Of a stretch of DNA of 64,000 bases, positions 56,875 to 64,000 are shown in pieces. Position 1 is the stretch's first letter. Each line of letters starts with the position of its first letter. This DNA is from Oleiagrimonas sp963817755 (GTDB lineage: Bacteria; Pseudomonadota; Gammaproteobacteria; Xanthomonadales; Rhodanobacteraceae): contig CAWFPB010000003.1 of NCBI GenBank assembly GCA_963817755.1, positions 1,240,001-1,304,000 on the forward strand, read 5' to 3'. The notes beneath the pieces were generated by a model. That model did not search any database. It was not told the origin of the DNA and was given only the letters and a program-made list of their open reading frames with translations. A program made the translations under genes and the position numbers.

Positions 56875-57943
56875 CATGGCCATGACCACGCCCACGCAAC
56901 GCGCCCCCCGCGAACGCGGCCTGACCGGCCTGGCCGAACGCGGCCTGGTTCCGGACGGCCTGCTGCGACTGGGCATCCGCCGGCTGTGCATGCAGCGCTT
57001 GCGCGAGGAATACGCCGGCGGCCCGGACCAGCACTGGCAGCGCTACAACGAGCTGCTGGAGGAACTGCGCCACAGCCCGGTGGCCATCCATACCGACGCC
57101 GCCAACCAGCAGCACTACGAGCTGCCGCCGTCGTTCTTCGAGCTGTGCCTGGGCCCGCGCCTGAAATACTCCAGCTGCTATTTCCCCAACGGCGACGAGA
57201 CGCTGGAAGAGGCGGAAACGGCGATGCTGGAGCTGTATGGAGCACGCGCCGAACTGGCCGACGGCCAGGACATCCTGGAGCTGGGCTGCGGCTGGGGCTC
57301 GTTGACGCTGTGGATGGCCGAGCGCTATCCGGGCTCGCGCATCACCGCGGTGTCCAACTCCAGCCTGCAGCGCGGCTTCATCGAGGACCGCTGCCGCGAA
57401 CGCGGACTGGACAACGTGCGCGTGATCACCGCCGACGTCAACCGGCTGGAACTGGATGCGAACAGCTTCGACCGCGCGGTCTCGATCGAGATGTTCGAGC
57501 ACATGCGCAACTACGAGACCCTGATGCGCAACATCGGGACCTGGCTGCGCAAGGGCGGCAAGCTGTTCGTGCACATCTTCTGCCACAACGAGCTGATGTA
57601 TCCGTTCGAGACCGAAGGTGGCGACAACTGGATGGGCCGGCATTTCTTCACCGGCGGACTGATGCCGGCGGCCGATACCCTGCTGCATTTCCAGCAGCAC
57701 CTGAAGGCAGAGCAGCGTTGGCAGCTCTCCGGTCGCCATTACCAGCGCACCGCCAACCTGTGGCTGGCCAACCAGGACGCCAACCGCGAGCGGGTACTGA
57801 CGGTCCTGCGCGAGGCCTATGGCCCCGACGCCAAGCTCTGGAACCAGCGCTGGCGCATGTTCTGGATGGCCTGCGCGGAGCTGTTCGGGCTCGAGGGCGG
57901 GCGCGAATGGGGCGTGGGGCATTACCGCTTCGTGAAGCCGTGA
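56864..57943 (+). CDS. Second SAM-dependent methyltransferase, CFA-synthase superfamily
   Basis: 359 residues. It lacks the N-terminal lipid domain of the first CFA synthase. HTDAANQQHYELPPSFFELCLGPRLKYSSCYFPNGDETLEEAE precedes the SAM motif ILELGCGWGSLTLWMAE, then DRAVSIEMFEHMRNYETLMRNIGTWL and GGDNWMGRHFFTGGLMPAADTLLHFQ. A paralogue specialised for a different substrate or position is likely. Last gene of the operon; overlaps DUF1295 by 11 bp and ends before a heptamer repeat and a terminator. Confidence 0.9.
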   Translation: MSDSMAMTTPTQRAPRERGLTGLAERGLVPDGLLRLGIRRLCMQRLREEYAGGPDQHWQRYNELLEELRHSPVAIHTDAANQQHYELPPSFFELCLGPRLKYSSCYFPNGDETLEEAETAMLELYGARAELADGQDILELGCGWGSLTLWMAERYPGSRITAVSNSSLQRGFIEDRCRERGLDNVRVITADVNRLELDANSFDRAVSIEMFEHMRNYETLMRNIGTWLRKGGKLFVHIFCHNELMYPFETEGGDNWMGRHFFTGGLMPAADTLLHFQQHLKAEQRWQLSGRHYQRTANLWLANQDANRERVLTVLREAYGPDAKLWNQRWRMFWMACAELFGLEGGREWGVGHYRFVKP

Positions 57944-57945
57944 TT

Positions 57946-58060
57946 TGGGACGCGGGACCCGGGACCCGGGACTCGGGACTCGGGACTCGGGGCTCGGGAC
58001 TCGGGGCTCGGGACTCGGGACTCGGGATTCGCGGAATTCGGGATTCGGGTACCGGGTCCC
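57946..58060. repeat. Heptanucleotide repeat tract (CGGGACT-type)
   Basis: About thirteen copies of a 7-bp unit, mostly CGGGACT with GGACCCG, GGGCTCG and GGATTCG variants, running from just after the last lipid gene to the terminator. Reverse complement of a unit (for example GATTCCC/GGGAATC-like) is the same class as the tract at 47741. Its role is unknown; it could be slippage-prone DNA or a spacer. Confidence 0.75.
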
Positions 58061-58084
58061 GTGTACCGCCCCCCCAATCCCGAC

Positions 58085-58115
58085 CAAAAAAAGCCCGGCC
58101 GAAGCCGGGCTTTTT
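58085..58115. terminator. Bidirectional Rho-independent terminator
   Basis: AAAAAAAGCCCGGC, loop CGAA, GCCGGGCTTTTT. A strong stem with A-run before and T-run after serves both the lipid operon (forward) and the OmpA-family gene (reverse), which end towards each other here. Confidence 0.88.
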
Positions 58116-58137
58116 CGTGCTGGCAGTTGCAGGACCG

Positions 58138-59280
58138 TTACTGATTCTGGTCTTCGGTCTGCAACTCCGTGCGACGGTTGCGGGCGCGACCGTCCTTGGT
58201 GGCGTTGGTGGCCACCGGATTGCTCTCGCCGTGGCCGACCGGGCCGTCCAGCTGGCTGGCGCTGACGCCGTGCGAGACCAGGTAGTCGTACACGATCTTC
58301 GCGCGACGCTCGGACAGCGTCTGGTTGTAGGACTCCGAACCGACCGAGTCGGTGTAACCGGCCACCATCACACGCACGTTCGGGTAGCGCTTGAGGGTGT
58401 CCACCGCCTGGTTGAGGATGTCCATCGAATCGGACATCGGCTCCTGCAGGGTCGTACCGATGTCGGTCTCGCCCTTGTGCGGACGGTCGAACTTGAAGTT
58501 CACGCCGCGCAGGTCGATGACCACCTTCTGCGGGCAGCCGTCCGGACCGACGATGGTACCGGCCGGGGTGTTCGGGCACTTGTCGTCGCAGTTGTTGACG
58601 CCGTCATTGTCGCTGTCGAGCTGGTTGCAGGTCGGCTGCGGCGGCGGCGGCGGGGCGACCGGCTTGGGCGGCGGCGGCGGCGGGGCGACCGCGCCGAAGC
58701 GCGACACCAGGCTCAGTCCGAGGAAGTAGTCGCCATAGCTGCCCTGCGGCTGGGAATTGCTGTCCCAGTCATGGCGATAGCCACCTTCGACGCGGAAGTC
58801 CATGTTCTCGTTGATGGACTTGGAAATGCCCAGACCGACTTCCGCCATCGGCGCCCAGCCGCTGTCGAGCATGCTGGTGTGGTGGCTGCCGCCGGCACCG
58901 AACAGCAGGTACGGCCGCCAGTCGTTCCAGCCGCCCGCGTAGAAACGCGCCGCCAGGCCCACGGTCAGGTTCTTCCAGTGGCTGGAGGAATAATCGATGC
59001 GCCGGCTGGTGTAGTCGGCGAACGCGTCGACGGACGTGTACGAGTTGATGAACTTGCCGAACCCCAGGCCGTAGTACAGCTGGCGGCTGTTGGTGTTGCG
59101 GTCGGTGTCGTTGTAGTAGCCGCCGACGGTCGGCGCGATGTACCACCGGCCGTCGTATTTGCTGCTCGAGCTGGTCGTGCTCGTCGACTGGCTGCCGGAG
59201 GTGCCCGTGTCCTGGGCGTGCACGGCACCCACGCATCCCAGTGCAAGGGCGGCGAGCATGCACAAAGCTTTCTGCTTCAT
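58138..59280 (-). CDS. OmpA-family outer-membrane protein
   Basis: 380 residues. The signal peptide is MKQKALCMLAALALGCVGAVHAQ. An eight-stranded porin-like barrel follows (YIAPTVGGYYNDTDRN, YYGLGFGKFINS, PYLLFGAGGSHHTS, MDFRVEGGYRHDWDSN). A Pro-rich hinge (VAPPPPPPKPVAPPPPPQP) leads to a thrombospondin type 3 repeat (DSDNDGVNNCDDKCPNTPAG) and the peptidoglycan-binding OmpA domain (VRVMVAGYTDSVGSESYNQTLSERRAKIV). Links outer membrane and cell wall. ATG at 59280 with GGAG upstream. Confidence 0.92.
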   Translation of the reverse strand: MKQKALCMLAALALGCVGAVHAQDTGTSGSQSTSTTSSSSKYDGRWYIAPTVGGYYNDTDRNTNSRQLYYGLGFGKFINSYTSVDAFADYTSRRIDYSSSHWKNLTVGLAARFYAGGWNDWRPYLLFGAGGSHHTSMLDSGWAPMAEVGLGISKSINENMDFRVEGGYRHDWDSNSQPQGSYGDYFLGLSLVSRFGAVAPPPPPPKPVAPPPPPQPTCNQLDSDNDGVNNCDDKCPNTPAGTIVGPDGCPQKVVIDLRGVNFKFDRPHKGETDIGTTLQEPMSDSMDILNQAVDTLKRYPNVRVMVAGYTDSVGSESYNQTLSERRAKIVYDYLVSHGVSASQLDGPVGHGESNPVATNATKDGRARNRRTELQTEDQNQ

Positions 59281-59487
59281 CTTGAAACTCCTATTTACCA
59301 TGTTTGCTTTCGCACCCGCTCCCCCGTGCAGTGGCAACTGCCTTGCCACAACCGAGCCCCGGGAATCCGTTAACGGCATCGCGTAATCCGAAGTCGATGC
59401 TGTGACGGCGATCTTATCAAAATTCAAACAATTGAACGAGGCTGCGAACGGCCGAAATTCGGCCGTTCGCAGGGCATTGTGCATAGG

Positions 59488-60939
59488 TCAAACGGCGAAC
59501 AGCGTCAGGAAATCATGGACCGGCATGGCGTCCAGGGCCTTCGGGTCGGCGGTGGCGGCCAGGATCGCCTCGACTCGCTTGGCCGGCAGATGACCGCGCA
59601 GGGCGCGCTCGAACTTGGCCAGCAGTACGGGAATGCCCTCGTCGCGGCGCTTGCGGTGACCGATCGGGTAGTCGATGGAGATCTTGTCGGTGCTGGAGCC
59701 GTCCTTGAAGAACACCTGCACGGCGTTGCCGATGTAGCGCTTGTCGGGGTCGAAGTAGTCCCTGGTGAACTGCTCGTTTTCCTTCACTTCCATCTTCTCG
59801 CGCAGCGCGTCGATGCGCGGATCGGCGGCGACGTCGTCGTTGTAGTCGTCGGCGGTCAGGCGGCCGAAGATCAGCGGCACGGCGACCATGTACTGGATGC
59901 AGTGGTCGCGGTCGGCGTAGTTGGCCAGCGGACCGGTCTTGTCGATGATGCGGCAGCCCGCCTCCTGGGTCTCGATGACGATCTTCTCGATCTCGTCGAT
60001 GCGACCGGAGACCTCGCCGTGCAGCTTCATGGCGCACTCGACGGCGGTCTGCGCGTGGAACTCGGCCGGGAAGCTGATCTTCAGCAGCACGTTCTCCATC
60101 ACGTAGCTGCCGAACGGACGCTCGAACTCGAACGGCTTGCCGCCGAAGGCGACGTCGTAGAAGCCCCAGGTCTTGGCGCTCAGCGCCGACGGGTAGCCGA
60201 CCACGCCCTTGTGCACGGCGTTGATGGCGTGGGTGACGGCGCGGCGGCAGGCATCGCCCGCGGCCCAGCTCTTGCGCGGCCCGGTGTTGGGCGCATGGCG
60301 GTAGGTGCGCAGCGCGCCGTTGTCGATCCAGCTGTGCGAGACGGCGGTGGTGATGGCGTCCTTGTCGCCGCCCAGCATCTTCGTGGTCACGGCGGTGGAG
60401 GCCAGGCGCACCAGGATCACGTGGTCCTGGCCGACGCGGTTGAAGCTGTTCTTGAGCGCGTAGCCGCCCTGGATCTCGTGCGCCTTGATGGCATGGCCCA
60501 GCACGTCGCGCACGGTCAGCGGTTCGCCGCCCTCGCGCACGGCCTTGCGGCTGAGGTAATCGGCGACCGACAGGATGGCGCCGAGGTTGTCCGACGGATG
60601 GCCCCACTCGGCGGCCAGCCAGGTGTCGTTGAAGTCCAGCCAGCGGATCTGGGTGCCGATGGCGAAGGCGCCCTGCACGGGGTCCAGCTCGTGGCTGGTG
60701 CCCGGCACGCGGGTGCCGCCCGGCAGGGTCGCGCCCGGCACCAGCGGACCCAGGTGCTTGACGCACTCGGGAAACTTCATCGCCAGCATGGCGCAGCCCA
60801 GCGAGTCCAGCAGCACGTAGCGCGCAGTGTCGTAGGCCTCGGTCGAGTCGATCGTGTAATCGGCGACATAGTCGGCAATGTCGACCATCGGCTGGTCGGG
60901 ATCGGGACGCTGGGCGGAACGGATGTCGGGAGCGCTCAT
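59488..60939 (-). CDS. prpD: 2-methylcitrate dehydratase PrpD
   Basis: 483 residues, the standard PrpD length. YVLLDSLGCAMLAM, ATLPGGTRVPGTSHELDPVQGAFAIGTQIRWLDFNDTWLAAEWGHPSDNLGAIL, then SFPAEFHAQTAVECAMKLH are all PrpD hallmarks. The enzyme dehydrates 2-methylcitrate to 2-methyl-cis-aconitate in the propionate-degrading methylcitrate cycle. ATG at 60939. No prpB, prpC or prpR is adjacent; the gene is divergent from the TerC-family gene and looks monocistronic. Confidence 0.94.
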   Translation of the reverse strand: MSAPDIRSAQRPDPDQPMVDIADYVADYTIDSTEAYDTARYVLLDSLGCAMLAMKFPECVKHLGPLVPGATLPGGTRVPGTSHELDPVQGAFAIGTQIRWLDFNDTWLAAEWGHPSDNLGAILSVADYLSRKAVREGGEPLTVRDVLGHAIKAHEIQGGYALKNSFNRVGQDHVILVRLASTAVTTKMLGGDKDAITTAVSHSWIDNGALRTYRHAPNTGPRKSWAAGDACRRAVTHAINAVHKGVVGYPSALSAKTWGFYDVAFGGKPFEFERPFGSYVMENVLLKISFPAEFHAQTAVECAMKLHGEVSGRIDEIEKIVIETQEAGCRIIDKTGPLANYADRDHCIQYMVAVPLIFGRLTADDYNDDVAADPRIDALREKMEVKENEQFTRDYFDPDKRYIGNAVQVFFKDGSSTDKISIDYPIGHRKRRDEGIPVLLAKFERALRGHLPAKRVEAILAATADPKALDAMPVHDFLTLFAV

Positions 60940-61043
60940 GACGGGCCTCGCTGAAGGGGTAAAACGCCCATTGTACCCTGCCGGAACAGGCATCACCGCT
61001 GCCCGCGAGCTTGACGCGTACCGTGCGCGCTGCCGACAATCGA

Positions 61044-61145
61044 ACCGGCAAGAGGGAGTAGCTCCCAAGCGCAGCGATCGTCATCACGGGTCGGCAAGCC
61101 CCGGTCGCCGCGGCGGCCACCGGCCGCGAGCGAGACTTTTGCGGC
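61044..61145 (+). ncRNA. yybP-ykoY manganese riboswitch
   Basis: Conserved blocks appear in order and spacing typical of the yybP-ykoY family: GGGAGTAGCTCCC (61054-61066), CGTCATCACGG (61079-61089), GC-rich paired arms (GCCCCGGTCGCC ... GGCGGCCACCGGCC), then GAGCGAGAC (61128-61136). It lies in the leader of a TerC/YjbE-family gene, the usual target. Such switches bind Mn2+ and turn the downstream gene on. Confidence 0.85.
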
Positions 61146-61206
61146 GCCCCGGGTTCCGCGCGTGCCCGGCGGTGGCTGCAAGCGTCCCGCGCCCACAGGA
61201 GCCCGC

Positions 61207-61890
61207 ATGGATCTTCACCCCACCGATTTCTTCTCCGGCCTGGTGGCCATCATCCTCATCGACCTGGTGCTGGCGGGCGACAATGCCATCGTCATCGCCC
61301 TGGCCGCGCGCAACCTGCCCAGGGACCTGCAGAAAAAGGCCATCCTCTGGGGCACCGCCGGCGCCATCGCGGTGCGCATGATCATGACCACGGCGGTGGT
61401 GTTCCTGCTCAAGCTTCCCGGGCTGATGCTGGTCGGCGGCCTGGTGCTGCTGCCGATCGCCTGGAAGCTGCTGCGTGAAGGCGACGAAAGCGACGACCCG
61501 GGCGTGAAGGTGGTCACCAGCTTCTGGGTCGCCATGCGCACCATCATCGTGGCCGACGCGCTGATGGGCCTGGACAACGTGCTGGCCATCGCCGGCGCCT
61601 CCAGAGGGCACCTGGGCCTGGTCATCATCGGCCTGCTGATCAGCGTGCCGCTGGTGGTCTGGGGCTCGACCCTGATCCTGAAGCTGATCCAGCGATTCCC
61701 CGTGATCATCTATATCGGAGCCGCCGCGATCGCCTGGACTTCCGGACGCATGATGACCCACGACGAACTGCTCAAGACCTGGTTCGACGCCCATGACGGC
61801 CTGCGCTGGGTGGTGGACATCGTGCTGATTGCCGGCGTGTCCGGCCTGGGCGCGTGGGCCGAACGCCGTCAACATCGTGCCCGCGAATGA
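61207..61890 (+). CDS. TerC/YjbE-family membrane protein (probable Mn2+ efflux)
   Basis: 227 residues, seven spans. The family motif LVLAGDNAIVIALAARNLP lies at residues 19-37, with its repeat VADALMGLDNVLAIAGASRG near 118. The paired Asp residues in GDN and LDN are the proposed metal site. TerC/YjbE (MeeY/MeeF-like) proteins export manganese or supply it to secreted enzymes. The riboswitch directly upstream supports Mn2+-induced expression. ATG at 61207 behind AGGAG. Confidence 0.9.
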   Translation: MDLHPTDFFSGLVAIILIDLVLAGDNAIVIALAARNLPRDLQKKAILWGTAGAIAVRMIMTTAVVFLLKLPGLMLVGGLVLLPIAWKLLREGDESDDPGVKVVTSFWVAMRTIIVADALMGLDNVLAIAGASRGHLGLVIIGLLISVPLVVWGSTLILKLIQRFPVIIYIGAAAIAWTSGRMMTHDELLKTWFDAHDGLRWVVDIVLIAGVSGLGAWAERRQHRARE

Positions 61891-61925
61891 CCCGGCTGGC
61901 TTCGCGCCCGGGCTGCGTCCATAAT

Positions 61926-61939
61926 CAAACGATCGTTTG
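61926..61939. promoter_or_regulatory. PsrA-like operator CAAACGATCGTTTG
   Basis: A perfect 14-bp palindrome, 15 bp before the fadH ATG. It fits the published PsrA/FadR consensus form (C/G)AAAC-N2-4-GTTT(G/C). TetR-type PsrA represses beta-oxidation genes until long-chain fatty acid or acyl-CoA binds it; control of fadH here is inference. Confidence 0.6.
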
Positions 61940-61954
61940 GAATCGGATGCATCC

Positions 61955-63976
61955 ATGAGCGCCACCCGCTACTCCGCCCTGCTGCGCCCGCTGGACCTTG
62001 GTTTCTGCACCCTGCCCAACCGCGTGCTGATGGGCTCGATGCACACCGGGCTGGAGGACCACGCGCGCGACTTCGACAAGCTGGCGGCGTTCTTCGCCGA
62101 ACGCGCGCGCGGCGGCGTGGGCCTGATGGTGACCGGCGGCATCGCGCCGTCCGTCGCCGGCTGGCTGAAACCCTTCGGCGGGCGCATGTCGATGCCCTGG
62201 CACGTAGCCCGGCACCGCAAGGTCACGCGAGCGGTGCACGAGGAGGGCGGGCGCATCTGCATGCAGATCCTGCACGCCGGGCGCTACGGCTACCACCCGC
62301 TGTCGGTGGCGCCGTCGAAGATCAAGTCGCCGATCACCCCGTTCACGCCACGCGCACTGTCTTCGCGCGGTGTCGAACGCACCATCGAAGATTTCGTCAC
62401 CAGCGCGAAGCTGGCGCGCGAGGCCGGCTACGACGGCGTCGAGGTGATGGGCTCGGAAGGCTACCTGATCAACCAGTTCCTGGCCGAGCGCACCAACCGG
62501 CGCAGCGATGCCTGGGGCGGCGATGCCGAGCGTCGCATGCGCCTTCCCATCGAGATCGTGCGCCGCATGCGCGAGGCGGTGGGTCCGGACTTCATCCTGA
62601 TCTACCGCCTGTCGATGCTGGAGCTGGTCGAGGGCGGCCAGTCCTGGGACGACATCGTGCGCCTGGCGAAAGCCGTCGAGGCCGCCGGCGCGACCCTGAT
62701 CAATACCGGCATCGGCTGGCACGAGGCGCGCGTGCCGACCATCGTCACCAGCGTGCCGCGCGGCGCCTTCAGCTGGGTCACCGCGCGCATGAAACGGGAA
62801 GTGACGATCCCGCTGATCACCACCAACCGCATCAACATGCCCGGGGTGGCCGAGCGCATCCTGGCCGCGGGCGAGGCCGACATGGTGTCGATGGCGCGCC
62901 CGCTGCTGGCCGACCCGGACTGGGTGGCCAAGGCGCGACGCGACGATGCCGGCGCCATCAACACCTGCATCGCCTGCAACCAGGCCTGCCTGGACCACGT
63001 GTTCGAGAACAAGCGGGCCTCGTGCCTGGTCAACCCGCGCGCCTGCCACGAGACCGAGCTGCGCATCGAGCCGGCGGCCACGCCGCGCCGCTACGCGGTG
63101 GTCGGCGCCGGGCCGGCCGGCCTGGCCTGCGCCGCGACCCTGGCCGAACGCGGCCACGCGGTGACCCTGTTCGACCGCGCCGAGGCGATCGGCGGCCAGT
63201 TCAACATGGCCAAGCGGATTCCGGGCAAGGAGGAGTTCCACGAGACGCTGCGCTACTTCGACCGCCGCCTGGGCGATGCCGGGGTGACGCTGGTGCTGGG
63301 CCGGGAAGCCGGCGTCGAGGACCTGCGCGATTTCGATGCCGTGGTGGTGGCCACCGGCGTGACGCCACGTGCCCTCACCCTCCCCGGCGCCGACCACCCG
63401 AAGGTGCTCGGCTATATCGACGTGCTGCGCGACAACGCCGCGATCGGGCGGCGCGTGGCCATCATCGGTGCCGGCGGCATCGGCTTCGACGTGGCCGAAT
63501 TCCTGGTCCAGCCCGAACCGTCCCCCACCACTGACGTGCACCGCTGGAACGCCGAATGGGGCGTGGACGAGTCCATGCACGCCGCCGGTGGCCTGAAACC
63601 GCGCGCCCCGGAAGCGCCGGCACGCGAGATCTGGCTGCTGCAGCGCAGCGAGGGCCGCCCGGGGCGGCGCCTGAACAAGACCACCGGCTGGGTGCACCGC
63701 GCCACGCTGAAGGAAAAGGGCGTGCACATGATGGGCGGGGTGAGCTATGGCCGCATCGACGACGCCGGCCTGCACATCCGCATCGGCGAGGAGGATCGCG
63801 TGCTGGACGTGGACCACGTGGTGGTGTGCGCCGGCCAGGAGCCGAACCGCCGCCTGGCCGATGCACTGGAGGGCGCCGGCATCGAGACCCACGTGATCGG
63901 CGGCGCCGACGTGGCCGCCGAGCTGGACGCCAAGCGTGCCATCGACCAGGGCACGCGCCTGGCCGCGACGCTCTAG
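61955..63976 (+). CDS. fadH: NADPH-dependent 2,4-dienoyl-CoA reductase
   Basis: 673 residues. The N-terminal FMN barrel (RVLMGSMHTGLEDHARDFDKLAAFFAERARGGVGLMVTGGIAP, QILHAGRYGYHPLSVAPS, EVMGSEGYLINQFLAERTNRRSDAWGG) includes the catalytic Tyr/His region. CIACNQACLDHVFENKRASCLVNPRAC binds the 4Fe-4S cluster. The C-terminal FAD/NADPH domain has VVGAGPAGLACAATLAERGH and IIGAGGIGFDVAEFL. It reduces 2,4-dienoyl-CoA made during beta-oxidation of unsaturated fatty acids. ATG at 61955. Ends 24 bp before the window edge. Confidence 0.94.
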   Translation: MSATRYSALLRPLDLGFCTLPNRVLMGSMHTGLEDHARDFDKLAAFFAERARGGVGLMVTGGIAPSVAGWLKPFGGRMSMPWHVARHRKVTRAVHEEGGRICMQILHAGRYGYHPLSVAPSKIKSPITPFTPRALSSRGVERTIEDFVTSAKLAREAGYDGVEVMGSEGYLINQFLAERTNRRSDAWGGDAERRMRLPIEIVRRMREAVGPDFILIYRLSMLELVEGGQSWDDIVRLAKAVEAAGATLINTGIGWHEARVPTIVTSVPRGAFSWVTARMKREVTIPLITTNRINMPGVAERILAAGEADMVSMARPLLADPDWVAKARRDDAGAINTCIACNQACLDHVFENKRASCLVNPRACHETELRIEPAATPRRYAVVGAGPAGLACAATLAERGHAVTLFDRAEAIGGQFNMAKRIPGKEEFHETLRYFDRRLGDAGVTLVLGREAGVEDLRDFDAVVVATGVTPRALTLPGADHPKVLGYIDVLRDNAAIGRRVAIIGAGGIGFDVAEFLVQPEPSPTTDVHRWNAEWGVDESMHAAGGLKPRAPEAPAREIWLLQRSEGRPGRRLNKTTGWVHRATLKEKGVHMMGGVSYGRIDDAGLHIRIGEEDRVLDVDHVVVCAGQEPNRRLADALEGAGIETHVIGGADVAAELDAKRAIDQGTRLAATL

Positions 63977-64000
63977 GGATGCTCTGAACAAGTCTACGCA

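Noticed and set aside
61925..63991. Reverse ORF of 688 codons over fadH
   Set aside because: Antisense shadow of an intact, well-conserved gene.

Overview
The window is GC-rich chromosomal DNA. Gene content and order point to a gammaproteobacterium of the Lysobacteraceae/Xanthomonadaceae type. The main evidence is the reverse-strand run miaA-hfq-hflX-hflK-hflC-DUF2065-purA, together with tdh-kbl, an S46 dipeptidyl peptidase, kup, fadH and an OmpA-like porin, plus scattered REP-type palindromes (core TAGGAGCGCCGGAAGGCGCG). This placement is inferred from family knowledge; no rRNA or other taxonomic marker is present.

Layout. 0-11.3 kb: a cut-off membrane GGDEF protein, a DUF302 protein, a YncE-propeller/phosphoesterase gene with a tandem copy of its own 5' end, a DUF2975/XRE pair divergent from an ABC exporter, an NhaP-type antiporter and kup. 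11.4-36.7 kb: an accessory region between kup and purA. It holds an AbrB-Doc module, HigBA, a SEC-C protein, a metallophosphatase, a NrtR-like Nudix protein, a PilB/GspE ATPase remnant, an RHH plus ParC-like pair, an AT-richer cassette of unknown genes (including a membrane J-domain protein), a complete but frame-broken type I restriction-modification operon (hsdM-hsdS-hsdR), three hipBA-type modules with a duplicated hipA segment, and a NERD-nuclease/helicase. 37-44 kb: purA to miaA. 44-51 kb: S46 peptidase, tdh-kbl, a YbaK-type deacylase and a DUF2254 protein. 51.2-57.9 kb: a tightly coupled seven-gene lipid-modification operon (desaturase, FAD oxidoreductase, DUF1365, CFA synthase, DUF2878, DUF1295, second CFA-type methyltransferase). 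58-64 kb: OmpA-like protein, prpD, a TerC/YjbE-family protein behind a manganese (yybP-ykoY) riboswitch, and fadH behind a PsrA-like palindrome.

Many genes carry single-base insertions or deletions that break otherwise well-conserved frames: hsdM/S/R, the metallophosphatase, the Nudix gene, the PilB-like gene, several antitoxins, the phosphoesterase and even core miaA. Removing or adding one base restores the family sequence each time. Uncorrected sequencing error is therefore at least as likely as real decay, and the frameshifted genes should be read with that in mind.
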